Of a stretch of 47,171 nt of DNA, positions 10,854 to 22,200 are shown in pieces. Source of the DNA: Acanthaster planci. Lineage: Eukaryota; Echinodermata; Asteroidea; Valvatida; Acanthasteridae. Position numbers and translations under genes: made by a program. The stretch spans positions 453,485 to 500,655 of the forward strand of contig NW_019091423.1 of the NCBI RefSeq assembly GCF_001949145.1. Reading direction: 5' to 3'. Each line of letters opens with the position of its first letter. Position 1 is the stretch's first letter. The notes below the pieces were generated by a model. The model searched no databases and had not been told where the DNA came from. It saw only the letters and a list, made by a program, of their open reading frames with translations.

Positions 10854-13800
10854 GTAAGTGACCGCTTAGCGGGATGCTCACTATCGCAAGACAGCAAATT
10901 CTGCAGACTTCCAAAGAATAGCGGGACTATGCAGTATAAATCTCAGACTTTCATTCGAGCAGAACTGAATGATAGAAACAGGACAAACGTGCTAATTAAA
11001 GGCGTATACGTTAAGAATCCTCACAATTGTAACAAAAAAGCGAACTTCGGATGACTAAAAATTCAATAGTAAAATTGTACTATACAGTATACACAAATTA
11101 ATCCAATATACTGTTGTTAGTTAGCAGGTCTAATAACCGAGGAGTAATCTCCCATGATTATCGTCAAAAACGTTTGTGTTGATCACTTGGCTACAATATG
11201 CAAAAATGACTATAACAAAAGTACCATGATTGTAGTTTAACCTTGAACCATGCTTGAACAAAGATAGCGTAAGGCCGATGTGTAGGCTCCAGTACAAAAA
11301 CGCCATTCGTTTTGTTTTTTCTTGAATATGAATAAGGACTGCATGTTTATTCTATTTCCTATCTATTTTCCTATCTCCACGCCCTTGCGCTAACGAAGCG
11401 AACAGCTAATGCAAACTTATCAATTCTTTACGACCATCCAGAAGATTGCAAATAGGTTTGGTTTATCATATGGTATATGCGAACTTTTTAATCTCTCCAA
11501 TGTCACCTTTAAGCTTTCAACGTCGCTTATTTAAGCGGATGAGGGCAGTGGCTTCCCGGGTTTAGTAAAGCAAAGTACTAGGTCCTTTCGTAACTTTGGT
11601 CTATTTAAAGACAGTTGGTTTAAAGCTTTAAATCACATGCGTGGAATTGTTGAGGAAATGTTCCTGAAACCATGAAGCCAGTATTTACATTCATCTGTTA
11701 GCTTTGGTTTTCACCATCATACATGTCATAAGCCCACTGACACCTCTCAAATTGCATGGTTCTCATTTTAGCTGACACAGCACTCCAAGTTGGAGATCTG
11801 AGCTTCGCCCCTGACCCTATTAAGCTGAATGATCATGTGACTGTGGACTTGGGTTCAGAGGTTACAAGAAATGTCACGTACCCCTTGACCTTGACCCTGA
11901 CCATCAACAAGGTGATGTTTTGGGGTTGGAAGATGAGGATACCATGTTTGAGTTTGCTCTCTGGTGGTCTACCTATTGGAAGCTGGTAAGAACCTGCAGG
12001 AATCAGACAAAACTGCTGCACTTTCGACTAAACTTTTTTAAAGAATATTGTGCACATGTTAGGCATGAGTGCTTCCCATTCTATATATTGGAACAAGTGA
12101 AAAACATACTGAGATCATTCCACATATTTTAAATCGAAAAACCACAAAACCAAATCAAAATTCCAAAACTATTCTGAAACTGAAAAGTAAAGAATAACTG
12201 ACAATTTATAAAATTTACCATTTATGAAATTCATTTACCCAATAGAACCAGTGGGCAAATTTCCTCCCACCAACATTTTCGTCAATATCACAGCAATACA
12301 TTTTGTCACATGCCGAGCTTCAGGGAGTATTTAATAACATTCGGCGTCATTTTGGCAACATTAAAAAAAAAATGGAAATACCGTTCTCGCTCAACACCTA
12401 TTTTCCTGAGACAGGTCAGTCAAAAATGCATACTTTTTTCACTGCCATGCTCAATGCACACGGGCCGACCATAGGGCCGACACGCATGAGGCTTGAACTT
12501 CAACCTTAGGCTAACATCAACACACTGCATCAGACGCACTTCAAACATTACATATGGTATGGGTGTCTTTACATGCATAGAAAGTTTTGAATTGATTTGG
12601 CATGTAACAACTGACTTTTCGGGATTAGAATCTGCCACCCTCGGCTGTGGGGAGCCAAAGTAACTAATTTTAAAGGATCCTTACTGCACGTTCCAGCCTG
12701 CTTTAACTGGCATGGCAAGCAATTCTACAGTAAGGCCTAGCAATAATGCCCTGGCTTTCTTACTATATCATGTGACTGTAGAAATACAAAAATTAAAGTA
12801 GTTTATGTAAGTTATGTTTATGTAGTTTGAAACATGATTTCATTATCACATCGAAAAGTGACCATAGATTTTCCACACACATATCAAGCTCATCCAAAGG
12901 TCGGTTGGTTGCCAATTTCTTGGCCAAACACAGCATGGCACCCGCCCTGCTAAGCTTAACCATTAGACTTTCTTGTTGCATTTTTGGTTCATACAATCTC
13001 CTTCAATGTTTCACTTTTTGAAATGTTGTTATATATTAGTAACAGTTTTCTTTCTAACTTGCCCCTGTTGTCATTGTGGGCGCTGCAAGTTGCCGTACTT
13101 CAAATCACCTATTCAGCACTTGCAATAACTCCGGAAGCTATTATACAACATCATCGCCACGATTACAAACAAAGCACAGTGATTGTCATCAGATAGTTAT
13201 TCTTCATTGCTTTGAAAGATTTCAAAGTTTCAAAATGTGAAGATTTTACAGCGTTCAACGTTCATTGTTTTCACTTGTCAGTGAATACGATGTATGCTCA
13301 GCCATGGAGCATCTTGAAACCACCTATGGTTGCCCCAGTGAGTTCAAGAGTAATGGACTACCATGCCGCTGTCCCTTTGCCTCAGCTGGCTCAAGCTACA
13401 ATACCGCTAGCACAGAACCTGTTCGTTTGTTTCTTGATACAACCAGTCTTCCATCCATCATGACACCATTCCTTAATGTAAGTTCAAAGTTCCCACTGAG
13501 CGTGAAATACACAAGTCGATGAAGTTATGTAGGTCAACTTAACTTCAATCAATATCATTTTGGTTTCTATGAACTTTGCAATCAACTGCATCTTTTTTAC
13601 CCAGTTCATTATTTCATTATATACTGCAACTACAATATTCGAAAATGCTCCCGAGCATAACCAATTTCATGGGGGGGGGTTGGTTGGTTGAGGAAGGAGC
13701 ACTGTCGATAATAGTTTAAATCCCGTTTAGTCACTACCCAAGCAGATGGTGTACATAAAACAGCACATTTAACAAGCTGCAGGGTTAAAAGCCACACCCA

Positions 13801-13991
13801 AGCCTGCCTTTTTTTCAAAACTCCTTTTTTTTATTAGACAGATTTATTTTGTGACATCAGAAATACAAAGATATCAAACATTATTCCTTTCTTTTAATTG
13901 TCCACAGGGGAGGTACCACATAATAGCTGAGATTACTGATGGAAACAGCAATAAAGTAATGTGCGTTGAGTACAAGATACAGATAGGATGA
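10757..13991 (+). CDS. GM2A: GM2 ganglioside activator homologue
   Basis: Exons are 10757-10853, 11772-11985, 13282-13477 and 13908-13991, joined in phases 1, 2 and 0. They total 591 nt, giving 196 residues, against about 193 in human. The family is a lysosomal lipid-transfer protein of the ML (MD-2-related) fold that lifts GM2 ganglioside from membranes for beta-hexosaminidase A. Residues 1 to about 21 (MKPILVTIILVALCLIFGSE) form a signal peptide, followed by FSWKQC. Next come APDPIKL, the sequon NVT, the KMRIPC region, YGLPC-like SNGLPCRCPF, and the last strand GRYHIIAEI ending VMCVEYKIQIG. Eight cysteines remain after the signal peptide, enough for the family's four disulfides. No broken reading frame was found. 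Confidence 0.93.
10854..11771. other. GM2A intron 1
   Basis: No gene or repeat was recognised. Standard GTAAGT and TTTTAG boundaries. Confidence 0.6.
11772..11985 (+). CDS. GM2A: GM2A exon 2
   Basis: It runs from a CATTTTAG acceptor to a GTAAGA donor, with 70 codons plus split codons at both ends. It encodes VGDLSFAPDPIKL, the sequon in EVTRNVTYPL, and IPCLSLL...PIGS, whose Cys is completed across the junction. Confidence 0.93.
11986..13281. other. GM2A intron 2
   Basis: No gene was recognised. Short ORFs at 12303-12638 and 12793-13196 lack domain similarity and are treated as chance. Confidence 0.6.
13282..13477 (+). CDS. GM2A: GM2A exon 3
   Basis: It starts after CACTTGTCAG and ends at AAT|GTAAGT. 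It encodes CEYDVCSAMEHLE, then GCPSEFKSNGLPCRCPF, which is the cysteine-rich core typical of GM2 activators, and the lipid-loop region through SIMTPFLN. Confidence 0.94.
13478..13907. other. GM2A intron 3
   Basis: It contains a G-run at 13671-13679 and T-runs near 13807-13833. Nothing functional was recognised. Confidence 0.6.
13908..13991 (+). CDS. GM2A: GM2A exon 4 with stop codon
   Basis: It follows an AATTGTCCACAG acceptor and reads GRYHIIAEITDGNSNKVMC and on to the TGA at 13989-13991. The last cysteine and the terminal strand match the family. Confidence 0.92.
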   Translation, partial: GRYHIIAEITDGNSNKVMCVEYKIQIG

Positions 13992-16113
13992 ACTGGGATG
14001 GGATGTAAGAAGACAGTCTACTGAAAGAACACCTGAAAAGATGCTTTGACTTCTTTTTCTGACTGTGCAGTATCTTTTACCAAACAATCAACAAGCAAAA
14101 AGTGACCATCTGTTAGGCTGATGTTCAAAACACATAAAGCCTTGTATTTCGTAAATATTTTTCTTAAACATCTACACACTCATGAGTCACTTCACAATAT
14201 GGAAATGAAATCAAACAAAAAATTCAAAACCCGAGAAAAGCTCTTAAGTTGTGAAACTGAATATTACATTATTTCATATCTTATTTTACAGTCCATTTGT
14301 ATGTCATATGGGCTCCAGCCTCTCAGTCAATCGATCATTTCACTCTAACCTTTGTTCCTTTTTTGACCTTGATAGACCGTTCTCTTATTGGGAGGCCAAA
14401 GTTTGAAAGAAATTTATTCTTGGTAACAGCTTTTGCCTTAATATGCATTATTTAGCATTCAGTAGATTGGGTTTTGTGTTTTGATGGCTGAGTGACATTT
14501 TTTTAACACAGTCAATTATTTGCCACAATACGGGTGATTCACTATAGTGCGCCTCCAAGAGTTTTTAATGTGTTGGCCAATCACAACGCGCAAAATCTAA
14601 CAACCCAATGTACATTTTGAAAGGGTCAACAGATTTCACACATCATGATTGGCCAACAAGTCAAACTCTTGGAGGCGCACAATTGTGAACTGCCCGAATT
14701 AGCAAACTATTGGCAGGACTGTAATGTAGAAAAGAGGGGTTTATATACATGTAGTTTATTAAAGATCATTTTTACTAAATCGTTTGAAATGCATTCAGGG
14801 TACAAACTTTACAATTGAAACATTTAGTGAACTGAAATTAAATTATTCTCAATCAAAATTGCTTTTGGAAGTTTTTGTTATTTACCAAATAACATTTTAG
14901 TCAGTCAATCAATCAAAGAGTTGACCAGTCAGTGCATATACCATTAAAATAGTCCCTAAATTCCTCAAAAACTGCACTCCAAATGTACAGATACAGCAGT
15001 TTATTTTCACATTCATTCAAAATAATTGTAAAGCACTTAGAAAATCTTCTAAAAGTTAAAGTTAGTTTACCTTTCTTTCAAAAAAAAAAAACCCAAACAT
15101 TGCTAAAAACAACCTAAATATTTCCAATTTAAGAATCATTCCACACCAAAATAACTTCACAAGACACCTTGATTCATGCTATGCAGAATTATAGTATCAA
15201 CGATAGGAGTTGATGGGCAGAGTATCAGTAATTACTGTTTACTAATTAATACAAAAATAGCTGCTTCTTTTCGTTAGGAGAACAACACAAAAAGCTCTTC
15301 CGTTTAAAACTCTATTTAGAGAATTGAAGAGGACTCAATTTTTTTGCTGAAAGAAGTTGCAAAATTTCCTATTTAGAAATCAATTTGTCAAAGTGTTTAG
15401 CAAAAAGAGTTCACCAGCATAAACTACTGTAGTTGATATACAAAATTACTAAGATAACTTTATTGAAATGTTCTTCACCAAATTTCCAAAAATACACAAA
15501 TGAACTCTTCCAGGACAAAACACATGACAAATTTAAATCATATAAACCAACTGTTAACTTTGCACCTAGTATAGTGCACATCAAATAAGAAGCTAGAATG
15601 CTTCCCCTTCAGACCCCTATCACAGTCAGTCATTATTCTGAACCATTTTACACCAGAGGACTTATACACTTACAACAGGGCTTGACAGTAATATGGAGAT
15701 CTAAACACAGTTTGTCAATATATGCATGTATTAGTAGCTGACATGTGCATGTTTTCCTACTCTAACTGACCCAGCTGGTTTTATACACACACATATTATC
15801 TAGCAAGTCTGTGAAGGCTAATTATGTGTGGTACCCTGATGCAGCTCTTGCATGCAGCTAATTACAGCAAATACTGCTCCAAGGTACATGTAGGTAGGGT
15901 TATGGTAAGAAATATCATGAAAAGTTTGGGCTCATATACCGGTACATTGTTTCTTTTTTCAAAATCAAGTGTTTGGGCACAAAATAATCTTGCTGTCTTC
16001 AGTAGGTTTACCAGTCAATATTCTTGGTAAAAGGTGTTTCATCTTGCCAATATAGCTGGGCATTGTACACTGTCAGATGCCATGGTTACAGATTCATGAA
16101 TCAGGCATTCTTC
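13992..16113. other. Convergent intergenic region between GM2A and MAN2C1
   Basis: This should contain both 3' UTRs. Candidate minus-strand AATAAA signals (TTTATT on the plus strand) lie at 15459-15464, 15000-15005 and 14755-14760, but none can be chosen. Apart from the foldback at 14531-14696 it is AT-rich with no recognised feature. Confidence 0.5.
14531..14696. mobile_element. MITE-like foldback element
   Basis: The left arm, from CGGGTGATTCAC through GTGCGCCTCCAAGAG to GTTGGCCAATCA, is matched in inverted form by TGATTGGCCAAC to CTCTTGGAGGCGCAC to GTGAACTGCCCG. The arms are about 50 bp with a central spacer of about 60 bp. No ORF is present. A target-site duplication could not be fixed, so the superfamily is not assigned. 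Confidence 0.72.
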
Positions 16114-16243
16114 CTACTCCAGAAACAACAGCAAGGACACAATTTGAAATGGATTGAGATAAATTTGGACTGACCTATCAACCATCTGGATACAGGTTCC
16201 ATTCAGGGAATTTTTGGGGGTGGGCTCCTCAAGTATGTTGCAC
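16114..16243 (-). CDS. MAN2C1: MAN2C1 exon 25 with stop codon
   Basis: It follows a TTCCCTTTCAG acceptor, reads [11 protein letters not shown], then [15 protein letters not shown] and ends at TAG (16116-16114). The SPFQVLSLLLVL-like terminus fixes the C-terminus of the gene. Confidence 0.93.
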
Positions 16244-19200
16244 CTGAAAGGGAATAAGGAAAATTTGAAATGGATCAAGTATACTTGAAGCCTAGTTTTG
16301 CCCAGAATAGGGGCTGACACACAATGTATTCAATTCATGAGAGTTGTTTATCCACTATTTTTACATCGTACATATATCTGAACATATGTGCCTATCACTC
16401 AGATTTGTCTCAACCTTTTAGCATGAAGGTTTAATTTGCCTTCAAAAGCCAAAACTCCTTCACAGCTAACCAACATACACACTTCAAAGTAAAAAATGTA
16501 ATATGGAAGCAAGTACGCATGATATCTCCTCAGTCACATCAGTCGTGAGGATCAAGTACGCATGATACCTCCTCGGTCACATCAGTCGTGAGGAGCAAGT
16601 ACGCATGATACCTCCTTGGTTACATCAGTCGTGAGGAGCAAGTACNNNNNNNNNNNNNNNNNNNNNNNNNNNNNNNNNNNNNNNNNNNNNNNNNNNNNNN
16701 NNNNNNNNNNNNNNNNNNNNNNNNNNNNNNNNNNNNNNNNNNNNNNNNNNNNNNNNNNNNNNNNNNNNNNNNNNNNNNNNNNNNNNNNNNNNNNNNNNNN
16801 NNNNNNNNNNNNNNNNNNNNNNNNNNNNNNNNNNNNNNNNNNNNNNNNNNNNNNNNNNNNNNNNNNNNNNNNNNNNNNNNNNNNNNNNNNNNNNNNNNNN
16901 NNNNNNNNNNNNNNNNNNNNNNNNNNNNNNNNNNNNNNNNNNNNNNNNNNNNNNNNNNNNNNNNNNNNNNNNNNNNNNNNNNNNNNNNNNNNNNNNNNNN
17001 NNNNNNNNNNNNNNNNNNNNNNNNNNNNNNNNNNNNNNNNNNNNNNNNNNNNNNNNNNNNNNNNNNNNNNNNNNNNNNNNNNNNNNNNNNNNNNNNNNNN
17101 NNNNNNNNNNNNNNNNNNNNNNNNNNNNNNNNNNNNNNNNNNNNNNNNNNNNNNNNNNNNNNNNTCAGTAGACTGTTAGAAGGTATCCACTTACCTTTCA
17201 ACTTTACAAACTGGTAGGCAAGTCTGGATTGTGGTTTTAGCCTGTCCACCAAATGCTTCATAAAGACGCATCACTAGAACTTTCTCATCATCCTCAGCCT
17301 GAAGGTAGAGTTACAAACCATTTTAATTATCGCATTTTGATGAATTATTTTTCTTGACTGCATCAAGGCTTTGTAAAGGAGTCCAAAATAAACAAAAGCA
17401 GAACGACTTTTAGTTTTCTTTTTGGAAAGTAAATTCAATACAGCTCAAACTGTAAAAATGTAAAACACAGGTCTTTAGTGAATCATATTGAATAAACTGT
17501 TTAGTTTTGTCATGGTCAGTTCATTAAAAGGCATCCACTTTCTATTTTTTATTCAAAGGTACTCAAATACTGAAAACCAAAGGAAAAAAATATCACCTTC
17601 TTGATGTTTTCAATGATGACAGCTGAGTTATCTACTGTGAAATATGAACCAAAGTGAAGTGGCGTGGTACCAGGAAAAACAACCAATGGATTATTAAGAT
17701 TATAAGCTTCTTGGATCACACGACTCTCTTGTAAACTGCCTGCAATGACAAGAACAAATTGACGCAAGGTAGAAATCTATAATAGGCTCATAAATCCATA
17801 AATTCCTGCAAAATTACAAGCTGACATGTTAGTTAACCACAAAAGAGACCAACAGAGGATGTATCTATTTGAATTATTAGTATGAAGTCTTTTGAGCAAT
17901 GACATCAAGGACTCCTCACAAGTGCCCTAGGCACTGTAAGTCGTAAGCCTGAAGAAACCTGTAGAGAGGAGACAATGAGAAGCAGTTGCAGTTTTAGAGG
18001 TGGGAGGCATACCTCACAGGAATATCAGCTAAGCACAAATTATTCTATATTCAGGTTGTAACTAAGAAATTGCACAAATGTTGACATTTCAAACAAACCA
18101 AATATTTTCCTGGTTGACATGTAATGGCAGAAAGTATTCAAAAGGAAACAAAATCAGATGCTCTAACAAATTAGCATGGTTTGTGCATTCCACAAGGCAA
18201 AAGCTGATGTGGGCATAGGGCAATCTTTAACACAGTACACTTGATTATGCAAATCCCTATTACAATCTGTATCCAACCTGCACAGCACATGCACTAGGAT
18301 CAGAAGTTCTGGTATACATTGTATATGTAGTAGAATAAAGAGCACAGTGGGTAAGAACGGTTATATGAGATAGTGTCACACTGCTGTTGCTATGGGATGA
18401 CCAATCAGCATCCAAGATTCAATATTTGTTTTTTTTTCTTCTCACCTTTATGAGGCATGATGGCATATGTGAATTCATGCTGTCCCATGTCAGCTGATGG
18501 ATCAGGACTCTTGGATGATCGTAGTCTGAAATAAAATAAAGAAGTGTAAAATTACAGAATAGGAACACAGTAATATCCAGCATTTTTCCAAGAGATAGCA
18601 ACAGCTCACTGATCTACAATAATCAAAATAATAGTACAATGCTTTCCAAAATGGAATTTGAAAGCAAGTGTTTAGCAAACCTTGTAAAGCCATCTTTCTT
18701 CAAGTACAACAAATTATACTTACAAGCATAATCTCATGATGTTACCATGGCAACTGTGGCCATATTTGCAATCATTGAGGAGAGCAACGCCAAACCCATG
18801 CTCTGACAGATCAGCCCATTTATGGCCTACCACCTTGAAAGAGATAATAAAAATGTAGAGTTACCATGCTTATCCTCCAGTAAAAAAGACCTGCCTTTGA
18901 GTCAGATTCAAACTTAGGAGAACAATATACAGCTCCTATGATATTCACAGTTTAAAATTAATGGGGTACATGTTGATTTGCTTTTGAACTGCAGGCAGCA
19001 CATACAAGAGTAAAATTACCCCAGTGGTAGTGAAATCCGACATGACAAACATTGATTTACATGTACGTAGGTTGATATCTCTGTGCTTGACATTGCTATG
19101 CGACTTCCAATAGAATGTCCAAATTAGGGTGGATCCCTGCAATACGATTAGGATCCGTTTCAACTGGAGAACAGTCACTGTACTTAGGCTATGTTCCACA

Positions 19201-22200
19201 CACAGTTCAAAGAATGCACTAATCAATATGAAATTGATAAACAGACCTCATATTTTGCAGAGTCCCAGGATGTATTGAAGTGTGTAGGTCGTTGAAAATG
19301 GCCGAACTGGATGTCGTATGTTGCACTGGTAGAGCGCACGTTGAGAGGAAACTCAACTTTCAAGAACTTGTGGTTCTCGTGCCATTCCACCTCCATGTCA
19401 AGGAATTGATAAAATTGAAGCCATAACATTTCACAATCATTATACAATTAACATGAGACAAAAATTAAACATTGACCCAATGAACAAATGTAGGTGATCT
19501 CCCTTACATTCACCGTTCTACTTCTAGATCTGCTTCTTTTCAAGCTTGCAAACATTAAATTTATTAGACACATCCTCACAAATGTAACTTTCCAACACAA
19601 GATAGACAAACATATATTCAGTATTGGCTTCATCTGATCACACATTTACCACTTCCAGTTCACACACATAAATGTACATGTATGTAACCCCGTCCAAAAC
19701 GAGATCTTGGGTTACAATTTCAAATTTTATTTCTTTATGACTGTGTTTTCCTTTTGCATACTTAAATTGTTCTTTCCTGAACTTTTGACTTTTGTACTGA
19801 TAAGCAGTGTTCCAGTGGTGAACCTTTGATCTATTGCCTATTCCTTTTGCCAAGTAGCCTGCTCGTCCTTCAGTTTATCTTTAATGTTCCTGCTCTCCTG
19901 GAAGATCACAGGATGCTCTTTGTATCCACTGCCTTTAATCTATGACTAGTACACCAGTGTGTACACTCCCAGTAAACTTTTCAGGAGATCGGCAGGATAT
20001 TGGGACACTTAATTTCTAGTTGTTGTTCATACCTTACCCAAGCTGTGAAAGCCATAAACTTCTGCTGAGTGCTCATCTGCCTAGGTAATAAATGACCAAT
20101 CAGTATTGGAGTCATGTGTGACATTTTTAAAGTTGTCCAATGAGAGCCTGAGCTGGTCATGTGGCAAGAGCATGTCCTGGGTGGCAGTTTGCCCCAAAGT
20201 TTTGGCAAACCTGGCATTCCAAACCTTGCCATCATGCTGACTACATGCCTGCCTAATTTTGCCTGCATTCTGCACTATTTTCCTTTGGACTGGAGGACCT
20301 CCAAATCCAAGTCTTCCCTTTATGTTCACAAGTGTTAGCTCTCTATCTTAGTTACTGAACTGCATGTTCTGAAAGAGGGTCTGGAGGGGAGTCTCTGCAG
20401 TCCACCTGAAGAGCTGTCCCCAGACATTCCAGCCACTGAGCTATTGTGACTTGCAGACACAGCACAATCATACCAAGGCATCTGTGGCATTAATCACCAG
20501 CATCAATCTTGCAAGATCCGCGAGTACATGTATTCCTTTGTGTTACATTTCTTCTGCTGAACTTTTGCTCTCCACTGGAATGACTTGTCGCAACTCATCT
20601 CTACATCTAGAACTTTGGCGCCATTTTTTCCTTGAGCTCAAAGTATATTCTAACTTAACAGGATCCTGCTTTTTCTGTACGTAAACCACCCATGTTAATT
20701 TATGGCCATCTGAATTGGTGTTCTCTGGATTTACTTCATATTTCTCATATTGATTGGCTTTCTTCCAATAAAGCAAAATTTCTGTTGAGCACAAATCCTG
20801 AATTGTGTGAGATCAAGAGTTTTCAAAAGGGAATTAAATTAATACGAGATTTGGCTCCTACCATTTTGAAATGTGAACCACGGGTTACACATATTATACA
20901 CATAAGCATGGCAACGAGGTCACTAGTAAACATTTATACACCCGAGTGATCAGGAGAAGGTCGTATTTCCCTTGGCCTTCAGCCTCAGGAAACAGAACCC
21001 ACTTCTGGTCACTCACAGGCCTGAGGAAACCAAGAATGATGGGACCAAATTATGCCAGTTCATATCTACTTTATAATGCAGCTGTTTCAAAATATAAAAT
21101 AAGAAAACAACTTTTTGAAGGTTTTACAACTTAATTGCTTTAAGTCATAAGCAATTCAACAATTCAACAAGTAATTAAAATAATTAGTAACAAGTGAAGA
21201 ACAAGTAATTAATAGAACCTTTTAGTTTCCGTGGAGTCAGTTTCTGAGTTGCTGTTAACTGTTGTTTTCATGTGAGAGCACTATTAATTTCTACCTCCAT
21301 GCTGTAACCAGTTGAAAATTAATTTATGCATGCACAAAATTAATGTCTTGGCCCACATCCAATTCACGTTGATGCAAATTTTATGCACTAGCATACATTA
21401 GTAAACCCAGCATGACCATACATCAGCCAACCAACTAGCAAGTGTGTTCACCATCTATGGTAGAGATAACAAGGAACACTTTTCCTGAATTATGGTGAGC
21501 CTCATGCCCCTCAACCAGCATTTCAACACTTGGCTAAAAAAGTACTATACCTCACTGTGACTGGCACATGATTTTCACTGCAGAATATCTCATCTGTGGG
21601 TAACTGTTTAGCGGTTTCCTTTATGTAACCAAAGAAATGTCAAGAAAAGCTTTGCAATTTCTGCAGATATTTAGCTATAAATGGTTGTTAGACATTATGA
21701 TGGAATTTCTGCCCAAGGTGGGTAGTATGCATTGCTTTGCATCTGGGAAGCTAGATTATTGCAAGTTCTCACAGCATTTTGAAACACTTTAACTTAACCT
21801 ACATATACCTTTGTTGTAAATTTAAGGTATGGGCAACCACTGTCCAATGAGATCACTTGTTCTATCCAGCTTTGGTCACTGATGAAGAGCTTGGTCTGTA
21901 TCGAGCATCGCAGTTGGTTGTTATCTCTGATCTGTGCAGGAGTGACCTGTTTAGTAACAGGCTGTCTGCAATGGAAAAAGATACAAGATTAGGAGACATA
22001 ACGAAGAATTAAGAGACTGGAAAATAGGATGGTTAATATAAAAAAAATTCTCATTTGCATTATTTCAATATAAGCTGAAACTATCTGATGTAGACTCAGA
22101 TTTCCAAGGTTTGCTCCTATATGAACCTTGAAAACATTGAGGTACCAGACCATGTAGTTTCCTGAAATAAGCCTTTATTCATAAATACCTCAGACAGTCT

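Noticed and set aside
16616-17261. Long open frames across 16616-17261 and 32170-32861
   Set aside because: They are open only because they run through Ns.
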